Shown here in pieces: positions 42,405 through 52,200 of a DNA stretch of 64,000 nucleotides; within the stretch, counting starts at the first letter, position 1, and every line of letters begins with the position of its first letter. A model generated the notes under the pieces. That model did not search any database. It was not told where the DNA came from and worked only from the letters and a program-made list of their open reading frames with translations. A program made the position numbers and the translations under genes. This DNA is from Polyangiaceae bacterium (GTDB taxonomy: Bacteria > Myxococcota_A > Polyangia > Polyangiales > Polyangiaceae): contig JAICTZ010000019.1 of NCBI GenBank assembly GCA_025936115.1, positions 62,001-126,000 on the forward strand. Reading direction: 5' to 3'.

Positions 42405-43103
42405 ATGAGCCCCGCTTCCGATCGAAATCCTACACTCCTGCCAGGCGTGATCGCCTGCACTCTGCGCGGCCGCCGCGCATCCGACGCGATTGAGATCGTT
42501 GCCGAACGTGACGGAGCGGTGGGTTTGGTCATCCTCGACGTTCGAGCAGCGCGAGAGCAGGAAGCGCTGCGTGCTCGCCTTGCTTCGAGCGCGCTCGTGT
42601 CGCTCGCCGAAAGAGAACCGATGCACGTGTTGGCGAACAGCTTGCGCAGCATCGTCTGCCAAGCTGTCGCCGCGAGCGTCGGCGTGGTCGCGCTCCGCGT
42701 GCACCCCATGCACGGTCGAGTCGAGCTGTTGAACGCCGGCATGCCACCGGTCGCCTGCGCACTTCCGGACGGCCGGTTGCTCCAGATGCCCGCCTTGTCG
42801 CAAGACATCGGCCCCCGCTCGCAGCGCGCCCATCCGTACGAGCTCATTCCGCTCGCGCCCGGCAGCGTGTGGTTCGTCGCGTCCGACGGCGCTACGGGCG
42901 GCTCGCTCGACGAAACCAACCCGCTCTGGGGCGCGCTCGGCCTGCCGGGCAGCGCGCTCGAGCTCGCGTCCGAGAACCACGAAGGATTGCAGCGCCGCTT
43001 GCGCGAACAGCTCGGCGAGTTACCGCTGCCCGAGGACGCGAGCCTCGTCGTCGTCCCGACCGCCCTGCCACGGCGCACCGAATCAGGTATCCGCGAAAGC
43101 TGA
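42405..43103 (+). CDS. small SpoIIE/RsbU-like PP2C phosphatase
   Basis: 232 residues from ATG 42405, chosen because GGAAGGGG lies eight bases upstream. The whole protein is a PP2C-type SpoIIE domain with no sensor part. The first metal motif GGDxxD is altered to SDAIE (D27 kept, second Asp replaced by Glu), D45 sits in VILDVR, GRVELLNAGMPPV matches the core strand pair, and D161 is in VASDGATGG. Related RsbU/RsbX proteins dephosphorylate anti-anti-sigma factors; RsbX is also a single-domain enzyme. The altered first motif could lower activity. It is divergent from the NtrC-Hpt operon and might act in the same circuit. Confidence 0.78.
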   Translation: MSPASDRNPTLLPGVIACTLRGRRASDAIEIVAERDGAVGLVILDVRAAREQEALRARLASSALVSLAEREPMHVLANSLRSIVCQAVAASVGVVALRVHPMHGRVELLNAGMPPVACALPDGRLLQMPALSQDIGPRSQRAHPYELIPLAPGSVWFVASDGATGGSLDETNPLWGALGLPGSALELASENHEGLQRRLREQLGELPLPEDASLVVVPTALPRRTESGIRES

Positions 43104-43116
43104 GGGCGGTCGGTTC

Positions 43117-43137
43117 GGCGCCGGCAATACCGGCGCC
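43117..43137. terminator. hairpin between convergent genes
   Basis: GGCGCCGG (43117-43124) pairs perfectly with CCGGCGCC (43130-43137) across a five-base loop. It sits between the stops of the SpoIIE-like gene and the GYF gene, which converge. There is no T run, as is common in this DNA. Confidence 0.55.
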
Positions 43138-43153
43138 TGCAACGGAGTCGAGA

Positions 43154-44086
43154 CTAGAGCTTCGAGTTCAGCGGATCGTCCGCGTTGCCGCCGTTGCGGA
43201 AGACGCCCGAGGATCCCGACGAGCTCTTGGAGCGCGACGAGGCGTGACCCTTGCTGCTCTTGCTCGCCTTCTTCTTCTCGGCGCGCGACTTGTCGGATTC
43301 CTTGAGCTGCGCCTTCACGTCGTCGGACAGGTGCGCGTTGCTCGCGCTGTCGGACGGTTTGTCGCTCGGCGTGCTGTCGCTCGTCGTCGTCGGCGCGGGC
43401 GTGGGGGCGGCAGCGGGCGCGGGGGCAGACACGGGTGTCGCGTACGAGTTGCTCGTTGCGGTATTGAGCGCGACGGGTGCGGCTGCGGGCACCGGAATGG
43501 GCCGCGTGATTTCACCGCCGCCCGTGAGCCGGCCGACGCCGATGAGGCCACCGACGAACAGCACGACGACCGCCGCGGCGACGTAACCAGCCTTGCTCTT
43601 GCGCGGCTTGAAGTCCGCGTCGAGCGAGAGACCCAAGTCGTGAACCATCGGCGCCGTGCTCACGGGCGCGAGCGACGGGTACGCACCCGAGGGCACGATC
43701 GACGGCGCATTTCCCGGCGAAATGGACGGGCTCGGGGCCGGCTTCGCGCTGGCGACCACGGGCGGCCAGGCGCTCAGCGTCGCACGCGCGGCTTGCGGCT
43801 GCTGACTCGGCCGAGCTGCGGCGAGCGGCGGCGCCAGCACCGGAGACGGCGCCACCGAATACGCAGCCGCCTGCGGCTGCGCGCTCGGGGCTGCCGCTTC
43901 CTCTTCATCGCCGAGGTCTGCAACTTCCTTGAGTGGCTTCCACTCCGAACCCCCGACCTCGGTGACCAGAGTCTTTGCGTTGATCACGCCGCCTTCGAAC
44001 GCTTCGACGATCTGGTCGAGCGTCATCATTTTGGGCGTGCCACCCACATCCACGTACCAGCGGTCCTCGGTCTCGGGGCTTTGCAT
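43154..44086 (-). CDS. GYF-domain membrane protein
   Basis: 310 residues. Residues 8-56 are a GYF_2-type domain (RWYVDVGGTPKMMTLDQIVE, then SEWKPLKEVADL), a small protein-protein interaction module common in myxobacterial proteins. A disordered Pro/Ala/Ser segment runs to about 160, one membrane helix spans 167-185 (GYVAAAVVVLFVGGLIGVG), and the C-terminal part is Pro/Ala/Thr-rich, then Lys/Ser-rich and basic. The topology suggests a cytoplasmic GYF domain and an envelope-facing basic tail. Partner and role are unknown. A GCGAGC-GTGTGT-GCTCGC dyad (44106-44123) lies just upstream of its start. Confidence 0.82.
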   Translation of the reverse strand: MQSPETEDRWYVDVGGTPKMMTLDQIVEAFEGGVINAKTLVTEVGGSEWKPLKEVADLGDEEEAAAPSAQPQAAAYSVAPSPVLAPPLAAARPSQQPQAARATLSAWPPVVASAKPAPSPSISPGNAPSIVPSGAYPSLAPVSTAPMVHDLGLSLDADFKPRKSKAGYVAAAVVVLFVGGLIGVGRLTGGGEITRPIPVPAAAPVALNTATSNSYATPVSAPAPAAAPTPAPTTTSDSTPSDKPSDSASNAHLSDDVKAQLKESDKSRAEKKKASKSSKGHASSRSKSSSGSSGVFRNGGNADDPLNSKL

Positions 44087-44357
44087 GCGATTGGCCTCCA
44101 GGGTGCGAGCGTGTGTGCTCGCTCGGTGTGACGTTCGAGTTTAGCTTCGGATACCCGTGCGGGCGAGCCCTCACGGGCCAGAAACACCATCAAATGCGCG
44201 GGCTTTCACTGCAAAGTAGTAGCTTCACGGTAGAAATACGCGCTCGCCTAAATCCATCCGGGGCTGATTGCCCCTAGGAGCGGGCTCGGACGAACGGATA
44301 GGCTCGAAGTTCGGTGGCGATCTTTTCCGTGCGGCACCGAGTCAGGGAGTCAGCGAC

Positions 44358-44900
44358 GTGAAGCTCAAGACGCGAACCATCGAACGCCTGCGCGACGCCC
44401 TGCTCGAAAGTGGCAGGCGCCCGAGCGTGGTCGTCTCTTCCGCCTACGAAACGCTCACTCGCGAAGGGCTGCTCTCGCCCGAAGAGATCGCTGCCCTCAA
44501 CCGTGTCGATCCGCTCGCCGAGACGATGTTCTTGATGATGGCGGCCGACGGCAAGCTCACGGACGCGGAGCGCGACGCGGTGCGCGGCGGCATTCGCGGG
44601 CTGACCGACGACGTGCTCCGCACGGGCACGATCAACGTGATGCTCGACAACTACCAGCGCCGGCTCGACAGCGAAGGTCGCGACGAGCGGCTTCGCCAAA
44701 TCGCCGAAACCATCGCCGAGGAGCCGAGCGAAGCCGAGAGCGCGTTCGCACTCGCCGCCGCCATCGCCCTCGCGGACGATGACGTCGCGGAAGAAGAGAA
44801 TTCGTTCATCAACCAGCTCGCGAGCTGGTTCTCCATCGCGCCCGACCGGGCCGGCATCCTGCTCGATCAAATCGAGCACGACGCGGACGACGCGAAGTAG
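44358..44900 (+). CDS. TerB-like helical protein
   Basis: 180 residues from GTG 44358, preceded by GGGAG seven bases earlier; a TTG 30 codons upstream is less likely. Two TerB half-repeats show the metal-binding acidic pattern: FLMMAADGKLTDAERDAV (about 55-72) and AIALADDDVAEEENSFIN (about 133-150). TerB domains bind divalent metals and occur in tellurite resistance and stress-response complexes, and in many stand-alone proteins such as this one. No other ter genes are near. The gene is divergent from the GYF gene. Confidence 0.82.
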   Translation: MKLKTRTIERLRDALLESGRRPSVVVSSAYETLTREGLLSPEEIAALNRVDPLAETMFLMMAADGKLTDAERDAVRGGIRGLTDDVLRTGTINVMLDNYQRRLDSEGRDERLRQIAETIAEEPSEAESAFALAAAIALADDDVAEEENSFINQLASWFSIAPDRAGILLDQIEHDADDAK

Positions 44901-44919
44901 CGCGGGCTTGGCGGCGGCC

Positions 44920-44937
44920 GCTCGCCGCGCGGCGAGC
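44920..44937. terminator. perfect 18-bp palindrome between convergent genes
   Basis: GCTCGCCGC and GCGGCGAGC abut to form an 18-base perfect palindrome, able to fold as a seven-pair stem with a GCGC loop. It lies 20 bases after the TerB-like gene and 25 before the end of the convergent CapA-like gene. No T run follows. Confidence 0.5.
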
Positions 44938-44961
44938 TTCACCTCGCCGGTACGGCTCACG

Positions 44962-46197
44962 TCAGCGTGCCGCCGCAGGCGCGAGCGGGAAACAGCCGCG
45001 CGCGTCCGCAGCTCCGACGACCGCGTCGCCGACGCTCGCCGACGTCTCGACGAGGTGCGCGCGTGCCGTTGCCGATTGCGGATCGGCGGGTCCGATGGGC
45101 TTCGGCAGGTGACCGTCGAGCGCGAACGGACAGACGCTCACCTCGAGTCCGTGCTCGGCGCCGAGCTCGAGCCGCGCCGCGAAGCCGACGAGCGTCCAGG
45201 GCGCCCACGTGTGCCCGGCGAACACGAAGTTGCCGAGGCTGTAGAACACGGGGCGCCCGCGCCGAAACGCAAAGCCCTGCGGCACGTGCGGGTGATGACC
45301 GATGACGACGTCAACGAGCCCGGTGCGGAGCGCCCCGTCGATGAAGCGGCGCGTTTCGCCCGTAGGCGCGTCCACGTACTCGACGCCGCCGTGGTACGAG
45401 AGAATCACGAAGTCCGCCTCACGCCGCGCCCGTTCGAGCGCCGCCTGCAAACGCCTCGGCCGCGCCCAAGCGACGTAGTTTCGGCCCTCGTGCTGCTCGA
45501 TGGGCCCGGCGTTCCAAATCTGCGTGACCGCGACGACGGCGACGCGACGCCCGCGCGCCTCCACGATGGCAGGCTCGTACGCTTCCGCGAGCGTTCGCCC
45601 CGTGCCGGCTTTGGCGACGCGAGCGCGCGCGAGGTTCGCGAGCGTTTCGAGCAGCGCGCTCCGGCCGTAATCCCAGGCGTGATTGTTCGCCGTCGACACG
45701 ACGGCGATGCCCGCCTGCGCGAGCGTCTCGGCGCCGCCCGGAGGTCCCGTAAAGATCAGACGATTGCGTGGCGACTGTGTCTCACCGTCCTGATCGCTCA
45801 GCTGCGACTCGAGGTTCACGAAGCGGAGATCGGCGTCGCCCCAGATCGGCCCCATGAAGCGAAACGGGTCGTAACGCGGATCCTCGAGGATGGCCTGCCC
45901 GCATTCGCGCCCGAGATTCACGTCACCCGCGGCGACGATCACGAGCGGCGCTGGCTTTTCTGCCACGACCGAACTCCTGGCCGCAGGCGCCGGAGCTGCG
46001 CTCGCGACCGGGACCGAGGCGGCGCCGCGTTCGGTCGCATCAGGTTTTCGGCCCCCTTTCGTCGAGGCGGGAATGCTTGCCGTTGCATGTCGCATGTGAT
46101 CGCGCACCGCCGCAGCCGCACCGAGCCCGAACAGTGCCACGGTAGCGCCGAGCAACAGAAGTCCGGCAAGACGGCGCGGCGCTCGTGGTTCGGTCAT
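44962..46197 (-). CDS. CapA/PgsA-family metallophosphoesterase-like exported protein
   Basis: 411 residues. An N-terminal membrane anchor or signal (RLAGLLLLGATVALFGLGAAAAV) is followed by an Ala/Pro-rich stretch to about 80. The PGA_cap domain then runs to about 390, with AAGDVNLGRECG, FVNLESQLSD, VVSTANNHAWDYG, VILSYHGGVEY and VVIGHHPHVPQGF. CapA-like proteins act with poly-gamma-glutamate synthetases or in capsule and envelope polymer handling; many stand alone with unknown substrates. No capB or capC is near. It is divergent from UDP-glucose dehydrogenase by 91 bases, consistent with a surface-polymer theme. Confidence 0.9.
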   Translation of the reverse strand: MTEPRAPRRLAGLLLLGATVALFGLGAAAAVRDHMRHATASIPASTKGGRKPDATERGAASVPVASAAPAPAARSSVVAEKPAPLVIVAAGDVNLGRECGQAILEDPRYDPFRFMGPIWGDADLRFVNLESQLSDQDGETQSPRNRLIFTGPPGGAETLAQAGIAVVSTANNHAWDYGRSALLETLANLARARVAKAGTGRTLAEAYEPAIVEARGRRVAVVAVTQIWNAGPIEQHEGRNYVAWARPRRLQAALERARREADFVILSYHGGVEYVDAPTGETRRFIDGALRTGLVDVVIGHHPHVPQGFAFRRGRPVFYSLGNFVFAGHTWAPWTLVGFAARLELGAEHGLEVSVCPFALDGHLPKPIGPADPQSATARAHLVETSASVGDAVVGAADARGCFPLAPAAAR

Positions 46198-46288
46198 GTC
46201 GCGAACCTGAAGTATCCCATCGCTTGGGACACGCGCGAGTCACTCTGGCTTTGCTGCCACGGCGGAGCCGGGTTAAAGAGCGGGCACC

Positions 46289-47611
46289 GTGAAAATCGCT
46301 GTTGTTGGTACCGGATACGTGGGGTTGGTCGCAGGCGCTTGCTTTGCCGATTCCGGAACGCACGTGACGTGCGTCGACGTCGACGAGCAGAAGCTCGAGA
46401 AGCTCAGGCGCGGGGAAGTTCCGTTTTTCGAGCCGAATCTCGCCGAGCTCGTCAAGCGCAACTGGCCGCACCGCCTCGACTTCACGTCGAACCTCGCTCA
46501 GGCGATCGACGGGCGCGAAGTCGTGTTCATCGCCGTCGGCACGCCGCCGCAAGAAGACGGCTCGGCGGACTTGAGCCACGTGCTCACGGTGGCCGAGCAA
46601 GTGGCCAAAACGGCCAAACACGATCTCGCGCTCGTGACGAAGAGCACGGTGCCCGTCGGCACGAACGAGCGCGTGCGCGAGGTCGTGCGCAAGCACGCGA
46701 AGCACCACATCAGCGTCGTCAGTAACCCCGAGTTCTTGAAGGAGGGCGACGCGGTCAACGACTTCTTGAAACCGGATCGCATCGTCGTCGGCACGGACGA
46801 CGACAAGGCGTTCGAGGCGCTCTCACGTCTTTACGCGCCGTTCAACCGCCAGCGTAACCGCCTGCAGCGCATGAGCCCGAAGAGCGCCGAGATCGTGAAG
46901 TACGCGGCGAACGCTCTGCTCGCGACCAAGATTTCGTTCATGAACGAGATCGCTCGGCTGTGTGACGTGGCCGGTGGTGACGCCGAACACGTGCGGCTCG
47001 CCGTGGGGTCCGACGAGCGCATCGGCATGCAGTTTTTGTATCCCGGCCTCGGCTTCGGCGGCAGCTGCTTCCCCAAGGACCTGCGCGCGCTGGTTCAGAC
47101 CGGCAAGGAGCTCGACGTCGAGCTCACGGTCGCCAACGCCGCTTGGCAGGCGAACGCGGGTCCCGTCACGTTCTTGATCCGCCACATGGAAGGCGATCTC
47201 GGCGGGCTCAAGGACAAGGTGATCGCGGTGTGGGGCCTCGCGTTCAAGCCGCGCACCGACGACGTGCGCGAAGCGCCGGGCCTCCGCTTGATTCGCGAAG
47301 TGGTCAAGCGCGGCGCGCGCGTGCAGGCGACGGATCCGGAGGCGCTCAACACCGCACGCGCGCAATTGCAGCTCGACGGCGTGCTCGATCAGGTCAAGCT
47401 CGTGGAAGACGAGTACGCGGCGTGTGAAGGCGCCGACGCTCTCGTGCTCGCCACCGAGTGGAGCGAATATCGCGCCCCGGACCTCCCGCGCATCAAGAGC
47501 GCGCTGCGCGGCCGCCACATTTTCGACGGCCGCAACGTGCTCGTGCCCGGCGCCGTCGTCGATGCCGGGATGGTCTATCGCGGAATGGGACGGCCCCAGC
47601 GGGGGGCGTAA
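46289..47611 (+). CDS. ugd: UDP-glucose 6-dehydrogenase
   Basis: 440 residues from GTG 46289. The NAD-binding Rossmann loop is VVGTGYVGLVAGACFADSG (5-23). STVPVGTNERV, VSNPEFLKEGDAVNDF and the central helix KYAANALLATKISFMNE are all intact. The catalytic cysteine is C260 in GFGGSCFPKD. It oxidises UDP-glucose to UDP-glucuronate, supplying uronic acids for capsule, exopolysaccharide or lipopolysaccharide. Nucleotide-sugar users are not adjacent, although the CapA-like gene is divergent from it. It is convergent with the AgmX-like gene, with 17 bases between stops. Confidence 0.96.
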   Translation: MKIAVVGTGYVGLVAGACFADSGTHVTCVDVDEQKLEKLRRGEVPFFEPNLAELVKRNWPHRLDFTSNLAQAIDGREVVFIAVGTPPQEDGSADLSHVLTVAEQVAKTAKHDLALVTKSTVPVGTNERVREVVRKHAKHHISVVSNPEFLKEGDAVNDFLKPDRIVVGTDDDKAFEALSRLYAPFNRQRNRLQRMSPKSAEIVKYAANALLATKISFMNEIARLCDVAGGDAEHVRLAVGSDERIGMQFLYPGLGFGGSCFPKDLRALVQTGKELDVELTVANAAWQANAGPVTFLIRHMEGDLGGLKDKVIAVWGLAFKPRTDDVREAPGLRLIREVVKRGARVQATDPEALNTARAQLQLDGVLDQVKLVEDEYAACEGADALVLATEWSEYRAPDLPRIKSALRGRHIFDGRNVLVPGAVVDAGMVYRGMGRPQRGA

Positions 47612-47628
47612 CCCCGAGCGGAGGCCGG

Positions 47629-49080
47629 CTACCAGCTCAGCGCTTTGCGGACGACGACCGGTTCGCCCGCAAAGGGGGCCACGTGCGCGCGGCCGAGGGC
47701 GCGGAGCACGCAGCCGTTCACGGCGTTGTCCGAGAACGGCTGGATGAGCTGGACCGACTGGACGTTGCCGGACGGCGCGAAGGTGATTTGGGCCCGGCCG
47801 CTTTGAGGGCCCGTTTCGCAGGAGGTCGCGGCCGACGCGGCGCGACCTACGGCGCGAGCGATCGCGGCGCGATCGGGTCCGGCGGTGGGCGCCGGAGGCG
47901 GGCTCGGGGGCGCGGCCGCCGCCGGAGCGTCGTCGTCGTCGTCAGCGGCCGCCGCCGTGACTTCGGCAGCTTTGTGCGAATGGCGCGAGGCGTGCTCGCT
48001 CTCGGCGCGTGCCGGTCGCGCGGGTTCCGCCGCGGCGGCGCGCGTCGCGACGGCGCGTTCCACGACGCGAGCGGCGCGGGGCGGAGGCGCGGCGGGGGCT
48101 CGCAAGACGGGCGCAGCGTTCGCTGCGGCGCGCGACGACCTGGTCTCGAGGGGGAGCGCTTCGAGTGAGACCTCGTGTGGGGCCGGCCCCTGCGACATGG
48201 ACGAGACGGCCGTCGTGGACGAAGTCGTGGTCGAGTTCGAAGGTGTGCTCGGGACCGGACACGGGCCGACCGTGTTCACCGTCGCGGGCTCGGTCTTGGC
48301 GGGCTCGAGCGTGGCAGCAGCTAAGGCCGGCTTCGACGCTTCCGCAGGCGAACGCATCGCCCACATTCCGACCGAAACGATCGCGCCGATGGTGGCGCTC
48401 AGGGCGGCAGTCGCGAGCATGGGGCGCCAGATGTTCTGCGGCGGCCCCGGGGGCGGAGGCGGAGGAAGCGTCGCGAGCGCGACCGGCGGCGGCATCGTGC
48501 TCGGCATGCTGTTCGGCAGGATACGCGGCATGATCCGCGGGAGCGGCTCGGGCGGTGGAGGCGGCCTGAGCGTCGTATGCGCCGCACGCTCAGGCAGCGG
48601 AGCTGTCGGTGCTTCCGAGGGGCGGCGCGCGAGCGGTTGCACGAGCGTCGCCTCTTCGGGCGCTTCTTCGACGAGGCGATCGGCGAACAGCGCCTCGGTC
48701 ACGCTCTCTTGTTCATCGCGAGGCGGCGAGAGGTCGGCGAGCTTGCGTTCGCGCGTGAGCGGGATGGGCGGCGGTGTCGTGTCGACGCGCACGGGCTTTC
48801 GCTCGCTCACTGGCTTGCCTTTGTGGAACGCCGTTTCGCGCAGTCGCTGGTAGCGCTGCGCCAGATCGAAAAAGCTTTCGCGGAAGGGTGCGGTGATGAA
48901 CGACGAAGACGACCGACGCACCGGCCGGGCTTCGCGATCACCCGACGGCTCATCACTTCTGTTAGCATCGTCGGGAGTCCACGCGCGGTGTCGCAATACC
49001 TGCGCCGCACCACCGCGACCCGCTGGCAGATCAGCGAGTCCGGGAGATCCGCTTCGGGGCTTTTGACGTCTGGCCGGCAT
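47629..49080 (-). CDS. AgmX/TonB-like membrane protein
   Basis: 483 residues from ATG 49080, fixed by a strong AGGAGG eight to nine bases upstream; an open extension of 19 codons is ignored. The first 240 residues are charged then proline-rich (PPPPPPGPPQNIW). A membrane helix follows (MLATAALSATIGAIVSVGMW). After a long Ala/Pro/Ser stretch with an acidic DDDDDAPA run, the last 90 residues form a TonB_C/AgmX-like domain (GRAQITFAPSGNVQSVQLIQ, VNGCVLRALGRAHVAPFAG). This topology resembles the AgmX and PglI proteins of Myxococcus, where related proteins are linked to gliding and envelope energy transduction. Here the neighbours give no motility context. Confidence 0.8.
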   Translation of the reverse strand: MPARRQKPRSGSPGLADLPAGRGGAAQVLRHRAWTPDDANRSDEPSGDREARPVRRSSSSFITAPFRESFFDLAQRYQRLRETAFHKGKPVSERKPVRVDTTPPPIPLTRERKLADLSPPRDEQESVTEALFADRLVEEAPEEATLVQPLARRPSEAPTAPLPERAAHTTLRPPPPPEPLPRIMPRILPNSMPSTMPPPVALATLPPPPPPGPPQNIWRPMLATAALSATIGAIVSVGMWAMRSPAEASKPALAAATLEPAKTEPATVNTVGPCPVPSTPSNSTTTSSTTAVSSMSQGPAPHEVSLEALPLETRSSRAAANAAPVLRAPAAPPPRAARVVERAVATRAAAAEPARPARAESEHASRHSHKAAEVTAAAADDDDDAPAAAAPPSPPPAPTAGPDRAAIARAVGRAASAATSCETGPQSGRAQITFAPSGNVQSVQLIQPFSDNAVNGCVLRALGRAHVAPFAGEPVVVRKALSW

Positions 49081-49272
49081 GTTTCCGACCCTCCTAATGC
49101 CCGCATGGTCCCACAGATCCGTACATGTGGGGAACATGAAACGAATCAGCCAAATTTGCCTGAAACGATGAGCAGCCCCAGCACCCGGGCAACCGGCCGG
49201 TCGGGGAGAAATGCGTCCGAAACACGGTGAAAACGCCCCGGGTCACTGCACATCGAGACAGTCCTTGACCCA

Positions 49273-52200
49273 GTGACTATCCGCGTCGCCCTCAGCCACC
49301 GCACTCATTACGTTTACGACCGGCGCGTGCGCCTCGGTCCCCAAGTCGTGCGCCTGCGGCCTGCGCCACATTCGCGCACGCGCGTGCCGAGCTACTCGTT
49401 CAAGGTCTCGCCGAGCGAGCACTTTTTGAATTGGCAGCAAGACCCGCACGGCAACTGGCTCGCGCGGCTCGTCTTCAACGAACCGACCGACCACTTCACG
49501 ATCGAGGTCGACCTGCTCGCTGATCTCAGCGTGCAAAATCCGTTCGACTTCTTTCTCGAGCCCGACGCCGAAGAGCTGCCGTTCAGCTACGACCCATCGC
49601 TCGCGGAGGAGCTCGCACCCTACTTGCGGCTCACGCCGAACGCTCCGCTCGTCGACGACCTCGCGCGTTCGCTCAAGCTCGAAGGGCGCACCATCGATTT
49701 TCTGGTCGCGCTAAACCAGAAGATCCACGCGCGCACCAAGTACGTCATTCGTTTGGAACCTGGCGTCCAGACACCGGACCAGACGCTCGAGCTCCGGAGC
49801 GGCTCCTGTCGCGATTCGGCGTGGCTGCTCGTGCAGACGCTACGGCGGCTCGGCCTCGCGGCACGCTTCGCTTCCGGCTACTTGATTCAGCTGAAAGCCG
49901 ATCAAAAGTCGCTCGACGGACCTTCGGGCACCGATCACGACTTCACCGACTTGCACGCCTGGGCGGAGGTATATTTGCCCGGTGCCGGCTGGATCGGGCT
50001 CGACGCGACGTCGGGCTTGCTGACGGCCGAGGGGCACATCCCCGTCGCGTGCACGCCGGATCCGGGCAGCGCAGCGCCGCTCTCGGGCGCGCTCGACGAA
50101 TGCGAGTCGGTGCTCGAGCACACGATGACCGTCGAGCGCGTGCGCGAGACGCCACGCGTCACGTTGCCGTACTCGGACGCGGAGTGGTCGCGCGTCGAGG
50201 CGCTCGGCGCGCGCGTCGATCGCGACCTTTTGGCCAACGACGTGCGCCTCACGATGGGCGGCGAGCCGACGTTCGTCTCGATCGACGACATGGACGGCTT
50301 CGAGTGGAACTACGGCGCGCTCGGCGAAGACAAACGCAAGCTCGCAGGCGTGTTGTTCCGGCGGCTCGCGCGCCGCTTCGCCCAAAACCCACTGCTCCAC
50401 TACGGCCAAGGCAAGTGGTACCCCGGCGAGCAACTGCCGCGCTGGGCGCTCGGCTGCTTCTGGCGCAAGGACGGCGAGCCCGTCTGGATCGACCCGAAGC
50501 GCTACGCGGAAGACGGCGCGAGCGACGGCATGACCGACGAGCACTCCGCGCGCTTCGCGGCACGCCTCGCGGCGCGCCTCGGCGTCGACGGCCGCCATAC
50601 GCAGCCGGGTTACGAAGACGCCTATTACTACATGCTGCGCGAGCGGCGGCTGCCGGTGAACGTCAACGTGCTCGACAATCGACTCGATGACGAGATGGAG
50701 CGCGAGCGCGTCGCGCGCGTGTTCGAGCGCGGGCTCAAGCAGGTGGTCGGTCACACGCTGCCGCTCAGGCCGCTCGGCGGCGGGCGTTGGGAATCGGGAA
50801 AGTGGTTTTTGCGCCGCGAGCACCTGTTCCTCACGCCGGGCGACTCGCCCATGGGCTACCGGCTGCCGGTCGACTCGCTGCCCTGGGTCGCCGAGCTCGA
50901 CTACCCGTACGTGATTCCGCCGGATCCCTTCGACGAGCAGAAGCCGCTGCCGCGCCGCGGTGAACGGCGCGTGCTGCAGCAGCCGGCCGAGGCGCGCGAG
51001 CGCGGCGACGTGGCGACGCCGCGTCCACTCGAGTCGGCGGCGGAGCTCGTGCGCACGGCGCTGTGCGTCGAGCCGCGCGACGGACGGCTGCACGTGTTCT
51101 TGCCGCCCGTCGCCTACCTCGAGGATTACCTCGAGCTCGTCGCCGCGGTGGAGGATGCCGCGACGGAGCTCGACTACCGCGTGCGCATCGAAGGCTACAC
51201 GCCGCCCTCCGACGCGCGGCTCGAGCGCTTTTCCGTGACCCCCGATCCCGGTGTGATCGAGGTGAATGTCCATCCGTCGTCGAGTTTCACCTCGCTCTGC
51301 GACGTGACGACCGGGCTCTACGAGGAAGCGCGTGAGTCGCGGCTCGGTACGGAGAAATTCCTGGTCGACGGCCGCCACACCGGCACGGGCGGCGGCAACC
51401 ACGTCACGCTCGGCGCGGCCACGGCCGAGAGCAGCCCGTTTTTGCGGCGCCCAGACTTGCTCGCGAGCCTCATCGGCTATTGGCACGATCATCCGGCCCT
51501 CAGCTACTTGTTCTCCGGGCTCTTCATCGGTCCGACGAGCCAGGCGCCGCGCGTCGACGAAGCGCGGCACGAAGCGACCCACGAGCTCGAAATCGCGCTC
51601 GGCGTGGCGCGCGAGCTCGGAGCGCGGCCGCTCGCGCCCTGGCTCACCGACCGCGTGTTCCGTCACCTGCTCGCCGACGTGACCGGCAACACGCATCGCA
51701 CCGAGTTCTGCATCGACAAGCTCTACTCACCCGACGGTCCGACGGGACGGCACGGCTTGCTCGAGCTTCGCGCCTTCGAGATGCCGCCGCACGCGAGGAT
51801 GAGCATCATCCAGCAGCTGCTCGTGCGTTCGCTCGTGTCGACGTTTTGGCAACAACCGTACCGCGCGAAGCTGCCGCGCTGGGGCACGCAACTCCACGAT
51901 CGCTTCATGCTGCCGCACTTCGTCGAACAAGACTTCGGCGACGTGCTGCGCGAGCTCGGCGAGCGTGGCTACGGCTTCGATCGGCGCTGGTTCGACGCGC
52001 ACTTCGAATTCCGTTTTCCGCTCGTCGGCAGCATCGCGCAAGAAAGCGTCGAGCTCGAGGTGCGACGCGCGCTCGAGCCGTGGCACGTCTTGCCCGAGGA
52101 GACGGACGCGGGCGGCACGGCGCGCGCCGTCGATTCGTCGCTCGAGCGCGTGCAGGTGCGGCTGCGCGGCGCCGTGCCGGGCCGGCACTTGGTCGCGTGC

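Noticed and set aside
43154-44900. Tellurite-resistance locus
   Set aside because: Only one TerB-like gene is present and no terC, terD or terZ relatives are near; TerB domains are common outside that system.
44962-46197. Poly-gamma-glutamate capsule operon
   Set aside because: No capB/pgsB or capC/pgsC gene lies beside the CapA-like gene.
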